A stretch of 64,000 bases of DNA from Crambe crambe (GCA_963924555.1 OZ004588.1:1736001-1800000), one strand, 5' to 3'; positions 50,228 through 62,667 are shown, counted from the first letter of the stretch. Notes: generated from the letters alone by a model not told the origin. Numbers and translations are program-made.

Positions 50228-51196
50228 CAGGGCTAGGGACTGGCACATTATGCTTTTTTATTTCCCTATTATTCTATTCTTTAATTCCAGCTGTATAAAG
50301 TCATTATTCTTTTTTACTGACCTATTATTCTTTGATTATGCTCGTACCTGATGTCATATGTATTTGAAAGACTACATAATATGTTATGGTGATTGTCATA
50401 GAGTGGTAGAGGAAGAAGGCAAGGTCTGTAGCTGTTCTTGTTTCGTGCATAGCTCTTGCCTTGTGTTGCAATGCTGGATCACACCCAAGCTTGGTAACTG
50501 AGTTCATAGATAAAAGAAGGAGAAAGGCTAGGGCTAGGGAGCTGTAATCAGCCTGCTTTCGTTTCTAAATAATGCACAACTCACTGGCAGCTTTATGAGC
50601 TCGAGAAAGCTTACCATTCAAAATTTACACGTTGTCGTTACAGCTCAACTAATAGCTAGCTAGATAGGATAACTTACCTTAGAGCTGACTATTATTCTAT
50701 TCTATCTATGCTTGAAATGGCCTTTTGCTTCGATGAGATCGAGAGTCATGGCAACTATCGTGTTACACATGCGCGTTATGTTCAGTTTCCTTGTTGTATA
50801 GTCCCTATACTAAGAGAGCGGCTTTTTTTTTTTTTTTTTTTTTTGAGTGAACTAGAGGCTAAACCGATGCCACACTGCACTAGTCGGGGTAAAAAGCTAC
50901 ACATTCATATATAGAACATAGCCATAACGCGGCCTAATTTTTCTCCAGATCATGCCATTATTATTATGATGATTAAGAACAAGAAAATAAGAAATCATGA
51001 GAAAGTGCGTTTTTATTATTCTTCCTTTCAGCCTCCAAAATTCTCCTGCATGATAAGAATGTGCATAAAAGACAGGGTAAGCAGTCATAGCAGCTACAAC
51101 TTACTGTTTTCTGAGAAAATCCAACTTCATTTTGTATTAGTCCTATGGAGGGTCATAGGTCATCCCTACATAGAGAGCGCTACCGCGCTCTCTGAT
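50228..51196. mobile_element. ~970-bp insertion in an SD2-like block
   Basis: The SD2-like sequence breaks off at GCTACTGTGT and resumes at about 51197 with words matching 6560 onward. The insert begins CAGGGCTAGGGACTGG and ends with AGAGAGCGCTACCGCGCTCTCT (split by its own palindrome) preceded by TCATCCCTACAT. That end is the inverted form of the start of the 241-bp units at 37377. It includes a long T run (50823-50844). No coding signal. Confidence 0.55.
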
Positions 51197-52593
51197 TGTA
51201 TTTCAAGTAGGAACAATATCTGTTTGGCTAAATTTAGTACCTGTTGATAATAGTAAGGTGTGTGTTTGCAGACCCACATCATCTGTAGGTGCATTATCTC
51301 ACCTTGTCCCTAGCATAGTGTTGGGAGATTTGTAGACCTGAACACCTCATGGCCCACCCCTGTACTTGTAATATTGAGACCCTTTACCCATTATAGTAAT
51401 GGACTCTGATTATTACCCAGTGCTCAATTGTTATTCTGAGTGAGTCTGTCTTTCATAAACTCTCCCATATCTTGGTATGTTTTAAATACCAGTTGCCTGT
51501 GGAGCGCTGAGTTGCTCCCAAGTTTGCCAGTATTTTTAAATTTTGCCAACAATTTCAGTTGGTCAGAACTAGAGCAGTTGAGCCACCAGCTCTGTGTATG
51601 GACTAGTGGTACCATTGTACAAGCTGTGGACTACTCAAGCCCTCAAGTGTTCCATAAGGCCTGGTAGCACACCACTCAATTATAGAAGTACTGACCTGGC
51701 TCTGTTCCTCTGTCATGATGTAATTGGTCTATTCTGAACTGGTGAGATTACTTTCCCATAGGTGATTGCTCCAACCACAGCATAATGAAGGGGGAGACCC
51801 CCTAAATTAGTGTTGTGTGTACTAACTGATCCTGTTATGTGTTTCATTATGCACACTATCACATGTTAATTTCCTCTGGATACCACATATGTACATGCAT
51901 GCACATCCACTGCCTCGACTATCATCTGTGTGGCAATAGCATATCATGCACATTATAAACTAATTTCTTATGATCCAGGGACTGATTTTTTTGGTAGGAT
52001 TGTTCTTTAAGCTCCATTGGATCCTATAAGAGTTATGCATATGTGGTAAAATGATATGGCAGCAAGCAACCCTTACTTGGTTATCACATGTGATTTCCTT
52101 TTAATGTGGTCTTTTAGAGCATTCACCTTCTCCCCCTTCTCATACATACATACTTATGTAGAAATGTAAAGCTTGTTATTAATTTTTTCAGAAACACTCT
52201 ATACTGTTACTCACAAATCACTATGCAATTTGATACAGATTCAGCCATCCAGCCATGCATCTCTTCCAACTTGTCCTACAATACACGTTTCACATGGTTA
52301 GCTAGCTAGTTTTAATTTAAAAAAAGCAAAGAAATGGATCATAATTAGCTATAGTTCTCTGGCCTAGAAGCAAAGAGTCACAACTTGAATAATGAAATTC
52401 GTGAGAGCGTCTTATGTCACCTCACTCTTGTTTAAGTGAATTTCCTGGAACTCCCTTAATCTTTACTGGAATAGATGACTGAGAGTATTTTGTTATATCT
52501 AGTTACATCTATAAATGAAAGGCTGGGACAACATTACTATAATCAAGTCATGATTATTAGTACTTCATCGTCTTCTGTCATTTAATTCTACAG
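51197..52593. other. SD2-like remnant with module A, then unassigned
   Basis: 51240-52000 resembles 6600-7250 and 5150-5460 in mixed order, with a module A remnant at 51290-51460. 52000-52140 resembles the GTGATTTCCTTT part of SD2. 52180-52590 has no supported feature until the acceptor TTTAATTCTACAG. Confidence 0.5.
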
Positions 52594-52881
52594 TGTCTTG
52601 CCCTCCTCCAAACATGATGGACTTCCTGTGTTTCCCCTACAAAACTCAAATAATGTGAACTTAACCACAGAAATCGGAGCAAAGTACCTTGAATTTGGAA
52701 CACTCCTCCTGGAAGACCAGACTGGTGCACGAATCAGTGCCTTTGAGGTGGAACTCTGTAGGAATGCACAAAGCATCAACTATCGAGTGTTTCGAGAGTG
52801 GTTACATGGGAAGGGAAAGCAAGGGAGACTCTGATTTCTGTGCTGGAAGATATTGAACTTGCTAAATCTATAAGACTATAG
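52594..52881 (+). pseudogene. Death-domain exon with broken frame
   Basis: After the acceptor TTCTACAG, the frame reads EIGAKYLEFGTLLLEDQTG, then RISAFEVELCRNAQ and INYRVFREWLHGKGKQ, a Death-fold pattern of the type abundant in sponges. It then runs out of frame at about 52820 (GRL stop). The adjacent frame continues directly with ETLISVLEDIELAKSIRL and a stop at 52879-52881, the expected last helices. A small net deletion around the missing S-W of the P-x-x-S-W motif explains the break. The entry phase (one base before GTC, phase 2) differs from the large gene, so it comes from another gene. Confidence 0.72.
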
Positions 52882-52911
52882 AATATAATTCTAAGTGAGA
52901 TTCAGAGTGTC

Positions 52912-53060
52912 ATTTTGCGCATGCGCATTGTTTTAAAAGTGATGCGATGGGCATCATTTGAAACGAAGCTTCAATGTGCTTTGCGGAACTGTGTGGCTAG
53001 AAAGTTGGTGTCCTTGCCTTTGGACCGACATTATTGGGTAAGCAATGTATCAATGATAGC
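52912..53060 (+). promoter_or_regulatory. Promoter-like unit with perfect NRF-1 palindrome
   Basis: TGCGCATGCGCA at 52916-52927, only 35 bp after the broken Death exon. GATGGGCATCATTTGAAACG and a donor-like TGG|GTAAGC near 53037 follow. It resembles 47620-47770 in order but is more diverged. Confidence 0.42.
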
Positions 53061-53429
53061 TAGCGCCAATGATCCACCCATGGAGCTGAAATACAGGTTT
53101 TTTGATGGAATCAGCGTTTGAACACTTATTTAGGGCATAGTTAAAATTCTAGTGACATGATTTTACAAAAGGACTAGCTAGAGCATGATTAAGTTATCTG
53201 CACCCTGTGCTGTCACTAAATGTCCCTTCCTCCCTCCCTCCCTAAACATGGATCCCTTCACCATTTGAATGTCTAGGAACCTACCTCCAATGGCCATATA
53301 ACTCCTTTCCCTGATGAACAAGTATCAGAAGTTTCTTAAGAGTTGGAGAGATCTATGTGAGATCACTAGTCAAGACTCATTTATGGACAAACAGGTATGT
53401 GCAGTACATTAATGAAGGACTCTCTCAAT

Positions 53430-53770
53430 CTCCCTGTCTGATATGTACAAACAGTACGTCTTCAAATGCCTCCTCCTATATAATTATTGTCCCGTCTCAC
53501 TTTGTTCCTAGCATGGATAGTCCCGAGATCGAATCCTGAGCACCTCATAATCATGGCCCACCACTCATGATCATTCAGACTTTCTAATAATAAGACCCTT
53601 TACCCACTTTAGCCTAGCTAAAGTAGTAGAGCTGGACTTCAACTGGATGAGGTTGAGGTTGTATTTAAACTTCATGTGATATGTTCATTTTCTGTTTTAC
53701 CTTTTTGTTCTCTGGTATCAAGCCATGTGGTATGTGTAAATTAAAGCTTAGACTGGGTAGCTTTGGGTGT
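53430..53770. repeat. Module A unit
   Basis: CCTCCTCCTATATAATTATTG, TTGTTCCTAGCATGGATAG, CACCTCATAATCATGGCCCA and AAGACCCTTTACCCAC. More diverged than the SD1 copies. Confidence 0.6.
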
Positions 53771-54759
53771 GAACATAAAGGCTTATACCATACGACATCT
53801 GATTCTTATCTTTCCAGCTCTGAGACTTGTAGTTTTTCCATAAAACAGTGTGCTCTATTATAGAACTTCTTCCATTTAAGGATCAGACATAGCATTTTAA
53901 GTTTGTCGTTTAATTGCCAGCATTAGATTCTTACAAATTGCACTAAAGCTAGCCATACCATCTGTGCTGGTCTGATATGATAATGATGCTTTAGACTATT
54001 CAAATGTTGGAATGTCTTAAACTACATTGATCAGCATGGACTACCTCTACATCAATACCCCTAGGCCAATGGACCAACTCAAGTGAATGTGTCTGTTAAT
54101 TATAGCCAGAAATCTACATTCCTTTTCAATTATGAAACTCCACCCAAACCTCTGTCATAATAATTATGTATATGAAGTATACAAGTGCCCACTCGTGTTG
54201 CATAAGAACGTTATGTGATGTGCTTCATATAGAAATGATCCACACACACTGTCCTGTATGTGCCATAGTCCATCCAGATAGCTGGACACATGTTTGTCAC
54301 ATGTACACCAACATCACTATACTCAAGCTTCTAAATAGCTATACAGAGAGAGGTAGCTACCATTGCACATTTGAAAAGTGGAATTTCTGCCTTGGACTAT
54401 AGTACATATTGAATAGCATTGTTAGCCTAATTGGTTTGACAGCTGGTAAATGTCTACACACCTTATTGGAACCATCAAAGGTCCTTCTCCTGTATACAGA
54501 AGCATCAGAGTCTCTCCAAATGTTATCTTTAGACAGAGTATCAATGCATCATGTGTTAACTGACAAGCCAATATTTTTACATGTTTGAAAAGAGTGGTAT
54601 TACTGGTTACTTAGCTTACCCTGGCAACCTAGCTTAACCTGACTGAGGGGTTTTGTGCGCTGAGATAAGTAGTGGGTTGGACTTGTCAAGTGTGTATGAA
54701 CAGTTTTTTCAATTATGTTGATTATTGTCCATGGATTCATTATCCTTACAGTGTATACC
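53771..54759. other. No recognisable gene
   Basis: Only short frames without motifs. Some words are shared with the end of SD2 (GCACTAAAGCTAGCCATACC near 53940). Confidence 0.45.
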
Positions 54760-54959
54760 CTTCCTCACCTCTATAAGAAATAATGTGGGAGATTCCCCTG
54801 CCCCTTCCCTTTGAACACAAGATTGCATTTCCATGAGATCACTGAAGCACTGATGTTCGTATACATTGCAGATAGAGCTGTTTGTGACAAACAAACCCCC
54901 CACCTTCTTTTTTCTTCATTGTTCTAACTAATCACTGTATGTTGTGTATGCAATTACAG

Positions 54960-55029
54960 AATGAGATGATGAAGTCCTCAAGGAAGAGGAGGAGTCATAT
55001 TGGTCCTCTAAGAGACCAAACCCTTACAG
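54960..55029 (+). other. Module B exon-like segment (70 nt)
   Basis: GTGTATGCAATTACAG before and ACAG|GTAACC after. It keeps AAGTCCTCAAGGAAGAGGAG but lacks one base in the middle relative to the 71-nt copies. Confidence 0.5.
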
Positions 55030-55574
55030 GTAACCATCAATCCTTCTCACCTTTGTAAGTTGGATCCAAGCAGCCCTTACTCAGTCACTTTCCTTTCACG
55101 TGATTTCCTTTTGATGTGGCTTTTGAGCAATGATACTGTATTTCAACCACCTTCCCTCTGCTCAAGCCTCTTTGTGTGTGTATTGATCAGTACATCTTCT
55201 GATTGCCCCTCCCTCCCTCTATATACTGTCCCATCTCACTTTGTCCCTAACATGGATAGTGCTGAGAGAGAGTTCATAGACCTGAACACCTCATAGCCCA
55301 CTACTGTCAATCTAGATATAAGATCGTTAGTGTTGAGACCCTTTACCCATTTAGCCTAGTTGATAGAACCTTAATTCATGTAGTCATTTGTGACTTTATA
55401 GATGTAATAATCAACTTTGGTATTTGAAGTCCTTAATTGTCTAACCTCGCACCTCTGTACTGGTATTGGTTTCACGTTGATTGGTTCTTGTACCATCTGA
55501 ATGTCTGGGACCCCTTCCTCCCTGAACAAGTTGTGGGTAAATATGAGTTGCTTGCATGAAGGAAGGACTCTCTG

Positions 55575-55960
55575 ATTGGTAATCTTTGGTTCATCTTCTA
55601 ATCGTCCCTCCCTCCCCTATATATTCAGTTTGTCCCTAGCATGGAAGATGCTGATGGAGTTAGTAGATGTGAACACCTCATGGCCCACCACTGTCATTCT
55701 ATTCTGTACTTATGACTTTCTAATGTTGAAGCCCTTTACCCAGCTAATGTGTATAGAGTGGCAGTACAGGAACTTGACTTTAAATGTTGGTGTCTCTCCA
55801 GAGAGGTTGTAGCACTTTCAGTCGATATGATTGTTTACTTTCTGTTTCATAATGGCTCCCTTTCTATTATCAAGCCAGTATGTTTTTTTTATGCTGAGAA
55901 TGAATTTATTTTAGGAGGGTGTGCTCTAATATGAATCCATGCATAGTCCGAGCATGTTTC
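55575..55960. repeat. Module A unit
   Basis: TCCCCTATATATTCAG, TTTGTCCCTAGCATGGAAG, CACCTCATGGCCCACCACTG, GTTTCATAATGGCTCC and GGAGGGTGTGCTC. Very close to the SD1 unit at 190-530. A partial unit lies just upstream (55190-55370). Confidence 0.7.
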
Positions 55961-56541
55961 AACTAACCTTAATTAAACCCCAGAAAGTGCTGAAGTCGCG
56001 GGAATGTAGAACCTTGAGTATTAGATGCCCCCAGATCAGGTTTTACTCTGGGGCTATCACATGTTTAACACACACACACCCATTAGGGTTTCATATAAAT
56101 TTTCCAAATAGGAGGAACCACTTGAAGCCCCTCTTCCTTCAAAATAATTAGTAGCAAAATTAAGAGACCACCTCTATTTAAAGACTACATTTTCCACTGT
56201 ATAGCTACATGAATTCTTATCACCACATCATCTCAAGAGAGAATGCAAGTATCAGACATCATGCAATAAGCTTCAGTCCCAAGTTGTACGTATCAATGGG
56301 GCATACAGACAATACACTTACTAACCCTTTGCTTGGTAAAGTCTTGATGAAATACGTATGGTGGGCATTATTATGTGACAGTATCAGGTAGAAATCCTTA
56401 AATCATGCTTTTAATAATGAAACTGTCACAAGCTTTGTCATTTAAGGTATTATTTGTGGTGTGGATGACCTTACTTGGTCACTTTCCTTCCACATGTGAT
56501 TTTCTTTTGATATTGTTTTTGAGCATTGATATTGTATTTCA

Positions 56542-56600
<59 letters not shown>

Positions 56601-56880
56601 CCCCCCCCCCCCCCCCCCTCTTTGAGGTCGTAATGAACTATATATGTACCAACATGTGGAATCATGTCCTCCATGCTTCTTTTCCAGCTTCCCCCTTTAG
56701 AATACAGAAGGTATCAATATGCCAACTTTACATCCCAGTCAGAGGTATATATAATCAATACGTCTTCTGATTGCCCCTCCCTCCCCCTATAATGCTGTCC
56801 CATCTCACTTTATCCCCTGCATGCATGTATAGTGCCTATGCAGAGTTTGTAGACCTGAGCACCTCATGACTGACTTAGTT
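55790..56880. repeat. Segmental duplication SD3, copy A
   Basis: Tandem partner of 57110-58150. Shared words include AGAAAGTGCTGAAG, CACCACATCATCTCAAGAGA, ATGGGGCATACAGACAATAC and TTAGAATACAGAAGGTATC. It carries a CT tract with a poly-C end at 56543-56620. Confidence 0.88.
56543..56620. repeat. (CT)n followed by poly-C
   Basis: About 55 bp of CT then about 20 C. In the SD3 partner the tract is only about 30 bp (57881-57911), with a short C run. Confidence 0.95.
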
Positions 56881-57109
56881 TTCCAAGCATATAAGCTGGA
56901 AAATCTACATTTCTAGCTGCTGGATTCTCCATGCAAGGGCTGGCTGGGTGCTTTAGCACTATAATTATTTGAAATCTTTCTACTTTAGTCTAAGCTCTGA
57001 ATATTGTCAGCATAGGATCTACGTAGGTTAGCGAGGTTCAAATTATAATTTTTGGTTCTAGTATGATAGTAGCAATAAAGCTCTAGAGTGTATTAATCAT
57101 TACTTGGTA

Positions 57110-57877
57110 AGGGTTGGTAAGTTATGACTTTGAATGTTGAGGTGTCTCTCCAGAGAGGTTGTAGCACTTTCAGTTGATATGATTGTTCCTTTCTGTTTCA
57201 TAATGGCTCCCTTTCTATTATCAAGCCAGTATGTTTTTTAGGCCGAGAAGGATTTTATTTTGGAGGGTGTGCTCTAATATGAATCCATGCATAGTCTGAG
57301 CATGTTTCAACTAACCTTAATTAAAACCCAGAAAGTGCTGAAGTTGCGGGAATGTAGAACCTTGAGTATTAGATGCTCTGTGTCCCCCCCAGATCAGGTT
57401 TTACTCTGGGGCTATCACATGTTGAACACACACACACACACTCTATAGGGTTTCATACGAATCTTCCAAAAAGGGAGAACCACTTGAAGCCCCTCTCCCT
57501 TCAAAATAATTAGTAGCAAAGCCATTAAGAGACCACCTCTATTTAAAGACTACATTTTCCACTGTATAGCTACATGAATTCTTATCACCACATCATCTCA
57601 AGAGAGAATGCAAGTATCAGACATCATGCAATAAGCTTCAGTCCCAAGTTGTATGTATCAATGGGGCATACAGACAATACACTTATTAACCCCTTGCTTG
57701 GTAAAATCTTGATGAAGTACGTATGGTGGGCATTATTATGTGACAGTATCAGGTAGAAATCCTTAAATCATGCTTTTAATAATGAAACTGTCACAAGCTT
57801 TATTATTTGTGGTGTGAATGACCATCAATCCCTTACTTGGTCACTTTCCTTCCACGTGATTTCTTTTTTGAGCATTG

Positions 57878-57913
<36 letters not shown>

Positions 57914-58150
57914 CCCGCCTCTTTGAGGTCGTTATATGTACCAACATGTGGAATCATGTCCTCTATGCCTCTTTTCCAGCTTCCCCCTTTAGAATACAGA
58001 AGGTATCAATATGCCAACTTTACATCCCAGTCAGAGGTACATAAAATCAATACGTCTTCTGATTGCCCCTCCCTCCCCCTATAATGCTGTCCCATCTCAC
58101 TTCATCCCCTGCATGCATGGATAGTGCCTATGCAGAGTTTGTAGACCTGA
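57110..58150. repeat. Segmental duplication SD3, copy B
   Basis: Direct tandem copy of 55790-56880. It contains a module A right half (57128-57310) and ends in a module A left half (58050 onward). The junction therefore lies within module A sequence, as expected if unequal exchange between module A copies made it. Confidence 0.87.
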
Positions 58151-58239
58151 ACACCTCATGGCTGGCCGGCCCACCCCTGTCATCTGGATGACTACATTCT
58201 GCACTTGTGACTTTCTAAAGTTTGCCCACTGTAGCCTAA

Positions 58240-58695
58240 CTTGCTAAGGAAATGGAGTGGTGTATCCTCATAATAGCACTTTCAGTCAATATGAGTTTCT
58301 ATTTCAATATGAATCCCTTTCTATTGTCCTGTATCAAACCATATTAGTTGAGCTTAGCCTAGGAGGGTGTGTGTAGGCCGAGCATGTTTAATATCAGCCT
58401 GTCCGTCATGAATCACAAAATCATTCTGTTTCAGCTGTCATGCAATGTAAGTAAAATTATCAATTTTAGACCTAATCACCTGATTAAGATCTTTAAGTAA
58501 GCACCGTGTGTGTTCCAGACAGATCCTGTTATTCCATAGAAGACTGCAAACTGAATAAAGTGTGTGATATTATCTGATAAGCAACTCTGAGACGTTGCAT
58601 TTTTCAGTAAAATTGTATGCTCTTTGTATATATAGAACCTTCCTCCATTTAAAGATCAGACATGTGTGTTAGTGAACTGGAAGAGGTTAGCATTT
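58240..58695. repeat. Segmental duplication SD4, copy B
   Basis: Counterpart of 49070-49560, without the second GATATTATCTGATAAGCA unit and with a short deletion near 58505. Confidence 0.85.
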
Positions 58696-58789
58696 TCAGT
58701 CAATATGAACATTCACTTTCTGTTTCAATATGGATCCCTTTCTATTGTCCTGTATCAGTTGATTTAGCCTGTATGTGTAGTTTGTAGTA

Positions 58790-59012
58790 TACTGAACAAC
58801 CATGGAGTAGTATACTGAATACTGAGCAACCATGGAGTTGTATACTGAAGAACCAGGAGTAGTATACTGAAGAACCATGGAGTATACTGAATACTGAACA
58901 ACCATGGAGTAGTATACTGAAGAATCATGGAGTATACTGAATACTGAACAACCATGGAGTAGTATACTGAACAACCATGGAGTAGTATACTGAATACTGA
59001 ACAACCATTGAG
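58790..59012. repeat. Minisatellite, ~20-35-bp units
   Basis: Irregular copies of AACAACCATGGAGTAGTATACT with or without GAATACTG. Frames through it on the minus strand (Tyr/Ser/Leu/Phe repeats) are composition artefacts. A single unit-like word also lies near 59650. Confidence 0.88.
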
Positions 59013-59139
59013 TAATGTTGACCTTGTCACCTTTATCTGTTGGATTCAAGCAATATGATACGATATCCTCTAGAAGGTGTGTGGAACTGGCCCAAAAGGT
59101 ATCTTTTTCAATGAGGTATGCCTCATATCCTCCCAGTTT

Positions 59140-59460
59140 AGTACGTCTTCTGATTGTCCCTATAAATTGTGCCATCTCTTAACATGCATAGTGCTGAGTA
59201 GTTTATAAACCTGAGCACTTCATGGCCCACCACTCATTCTAGAGATGATTTGGACTTGTGACTTTCTAATGTTGAGACCCTTTACCCACTCTGGCCTAGC
59301 TAATGTATATAGAGTGGCATATCCAGAGTTTGTCATGTTAACACTTTCAGTTGATATGATAATTCATTTTCTGTTTCAATATGGATTCCTTTCTATTGTC
59401 CTGTATCAAACCATATCAGTTGAGTTTAGCCCTAGGAGGGTGTGCATAGTCCAGTGATAG
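59140..59460. repeat. Module A unit
   Basis: ACGTCTTCTGATTGTCCC, ACATGCATAGTGCTGAG, CACTTCATGGCCCACCACT, GAGACCCTTTACCCACT and GGAGGGTGTGCATAGTCC. Confidence 0.62.
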
Positions 59461-59730
59461 CTTCCGAAGGTCATCCATTGATCCACCCATCTTGGAGCAA
59501 AAGACGTGTTTTCTTGGAGTTAAAGTGTGTATGATGATGATTATCATGATAGTACATTTAACTAGGAGATTGCAAAGCTGAATAAAGTGTATGATATCTG
59601 ATAAGCTTTTTCTACTCTGAAGTTTTCCATACTAAATATATACAGTCCATGAACAACCATAGAGTACATTGATCCATCAAAATACAAAGCCTCTGCTACT
59701 ACTTCCACTTCACTAACACACATGCCTGAT

Positions 59731-59806
59731 AGGGTTTCGGTAATTAGTTGGGGGAGGGGGAATTTCAATCAAAGGGGGATCTCCCCCCTGCGCTGTATGA
59801 AACCCT
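59731..59806. mobile_element. 76-bp MITE, AGGGTTTC ends
   Basis: AGGGTTTCGG at the left and its complement-like ATGAAACCCT at the right, flanked by the direct repeat GCCTGAT (59724-59730 and 59807-59813). An alternative frame (ending CCCTG) gives a shorter duplication. Very small and with no coding content. Confidence 0.68.
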
Positions 59807-60076
59807 GCCTGATACCATCATATGTAGCAAGAGGAGCCAATGATTCACAGAAATTTTTTTCCTATTATTTCTTCATTAAAATGCTTCTCACTCAACTGCT
59901 GGCATTGAGATTCAACCCAAATCTATGCCAGCATGATTTGGATGTCCCTATCTCAAGTTTCTCTTTATAAGTCCCCTCTGTAACTTAACCTATGACTCCA
60001 GTAACCAGTGTTTATTTGCCCTCTGTTGATTTCACCTCCCCTGAGCTAACATTCTTAGTCAACAGTCGGCACTTAG

Positions 60077-60079
<3 letters not shown>

Positions 60080-60121
<42 letters not shown>
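60080..60121. repeat. (CT)n microsatellite
   Basis: About 42 bp of CT dinucleotides. Confidence 0.95.
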
Positions 60122-60126
<5 letters not shown>

Positions 60127-60547
60127 ACTCTCTCCTTCCCTGAATTTCAAAAAATAATTAAAAAACCGAGTAAGTGTTTGCTATGGTTCTATTTAGTGTT
60201 CTCTGCATTGTGACATATAACAATAACTGTGCATATGTGTCATCAATGCTCTGTACTGTTTTTGTTAGTAGGCTAAGCAGCTGAAACATCTCTGAATATT
60301 GTCCAGAAATGGTTAGAATCTCCTCCAGAATTGTATGCTCAGCTGGTCACTACATTGTTCTTAAAAAGTTTGGGGTTGGAGATAACGTGGGAGATCCCTC
60401 CCCTCCTCTCAACACAATACGTACACATAATGTGTTGCTGCAATCACTAGTAGTTGATGTTTTATACGGTTTTACAAACACACCCCCACCACACCCCCTC
60501 CACGTATTGTTCTAACTAATCACTGTATGTTGTGTATGCAATTACAG

Positions 60548-60618
60548 AATGAGATGATGAAGTCCTCAAGGAAGAGGAGCAGTCGTAATCATCCCTCTAA
60601 GAGACTAAACCCTTCGAG
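60548..60618 (+). other. Module B exon-like segment (71 nt)
   Basis: CAATTACAG| and GAG|GTAACC borders. In this copy one frame is fully open: N-E-M-M-K-S-S-R-K-R-S-S-R-N-H-P-S-K-R, a basic Ser-rich peptide. The indels in sister copies argue against conserved coding. Confidence 0.5.
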
Positions 60619-61047
60619 GTAACCATCAATCCTTCTCACCTTATACTTGTGCTGTGTAATAGTTTCTTTAAGGTCAATTGGATCCTATAAAGGGTGTGCA
60701 TGTATGGCAAAATGTGTGACAGCTGGCAGCAAGTGACCCTTACTTGGTTATCACATGTGATTTCCTTTTTGATGTGGTTTTTTAGAGCATTGTTATTGTA
60801 TTTCAATCACCTTCCCCTCCTCGAGCCTCTTTGTATATGCTAGCATATGGAATCATAATCTTATCCTGCTTCACCTTTACTACATCATGTTTTCCATGGC
60901 TCAAAAGATATCGATATGCCACCCCTTTTCTCTATGTTGTCCTTTATATTCAGCCTCAATACATTTCCTACTAACTCCTTCATATCCACCAACATCCTGT
61001 TGTCACATAATTATGTTAATATCCCATGCAGGAGAAATGCTACTGTG

Positions 61048-61185
61048 TTGCAACATGAAATTCAGAACATCAAACCAAAATTTACATAGCTTCCTTTTAA
61101 GTAGCCCAACTCTAAAGCCACAATTAAGTCCTTTGAAAGGAGGCTATGTAAATTTTGGTTTGGTGTTCTGAATTTCATGTTGCAA
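61048..61185. mobile_element. Foldback MITE
   Basis: Arms of about 47 nt (TTGCAACATGAAATTCAGAA and its complement) around a loop of about 45 nt. It is inserted directly after CTACTGTG, the same point at which SD2 copy A has the 4827-4964 element and the 49.6-kb copy has the 50228 insertion. Confidence 0.85.
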
Positions 61186-62667
61186 GATTATTGCAATCCA
61201 CTATACAGTGTGTTGTCCAACTGTCACTTGCACTCATAATAACACCAACCACTTCACAGTACAGCTTTTCCACTGAGTGTACACAAGTACATCACAACTA
61301 GAGAATTACTTTTTCTTGCTCTTGGAGCAGAACAACAAAGTGAAGAGCACAATTTGTTGAATCTGTTTTTCTGCCAGTGAGTTGTGTACTGGTTATACTC
61401 AAGCCCTTGTAAGGCCTGGTAGCACACCACTTAATTAAAGGCCGTCAATTAGAAGTACTGTCCTGGCTCTGTTCCTCTGACATAATGTAATTGAACTGAT
61501 GAAAATACTTTTCCATAGGTGATTGCTCCAACCACATCATAATGAAGGGGGAGACCCCCTAAATTAGTGTTGTGTGTACCAACTGATCCTGTTATGTGTT
61601 TCATTATGCACACTATCACATGTTAATTTCCTCTGGATACCACATATGTACATGCATGCACATCCACTGGCTTGACTAACATATCATGCACATTATAAAC
61701 TAATTTCTTAATTTTTTTGGTGGTTGTACTGTCTAGTATTGGACTTTAGACTGAAGTCCAGGATTTTAACTATCTTTTCTTCTCCCCCCCCCCCCCCCCC
61801 CCCCCCCAATTAGTGGTTATATAACTATTTTGCACTCGTGACTTTCTAATGTTGAGACCCTTTACCCACTTCAGCATAGAATCGATATGAGCATTCACTT
61901 TCTGTTTCAATATGGAGCCCTTTCTATTATCATGTATCAAGCCATATTAATTGAGCTTAGCCTAGGAGGGTGTGTGTAGTCTGAGCATGTTTAAAATAAG
62001 TACCTGCCATTGGACATTTGAATCAGTGATAGCTTTCAATTGGTAAAGGTCATCCATTGATCCACCCTTGGACGTGTTTTCTTGTAGTTGAAGTGTGTAT
62101 GATGATAATTATGATGATAGTACATTTAACTAGGATACATACCTATAACTTACCTGTTAATATCAACTGTCAGTCATCAATCACAAAATCAGTCTGTTTC
62201 GCCTCCCATTTAATGCAAGTAAAAATTGATAATTGATTATGGACCTATTCAGCTGATTAAAATCTTTATGTAAGCAGTGGTGTCATCCATGTATGAAAGC
62301 TTCAGTTCCAGACAGATCCTGCTATTCCATAGAAGACTGCAAAGCTGAATAAAGTGTATATCTGATAAGCAACTTTTTCCTGCTCTGCAGTTTTCCATAC
62401 ACAATCAGCAGTAAAATTGTACGCTCTATGTAGAACCTTCCTCCATTGATGTGTGTTAGGAAGTGGTTAGAATGTCTATGTCTGGGGATCTGGGGGTTGG
62501 AGATAATGTCTGAGATCCCCCTCCCCTCAACACAATACGTACACATAATGTGTTGCTGCTATCACTCTTAGTATATACGTTTTTAGCCGAACACACCCTC
62601 ACCCCCCACATTTTTTATCTTTTGCATCGTTCTATTTAAATATTGTGTATTGTGTATGCAATTACAG

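Noticed and set aside
58696-59175. 159-codon minus-strand frame with Tyr/Ser/Leu/Phe repeats
   Set aside because: It mostly translates the 58790-59012 minisatellite. The rest is SD4-type repeat sequence.
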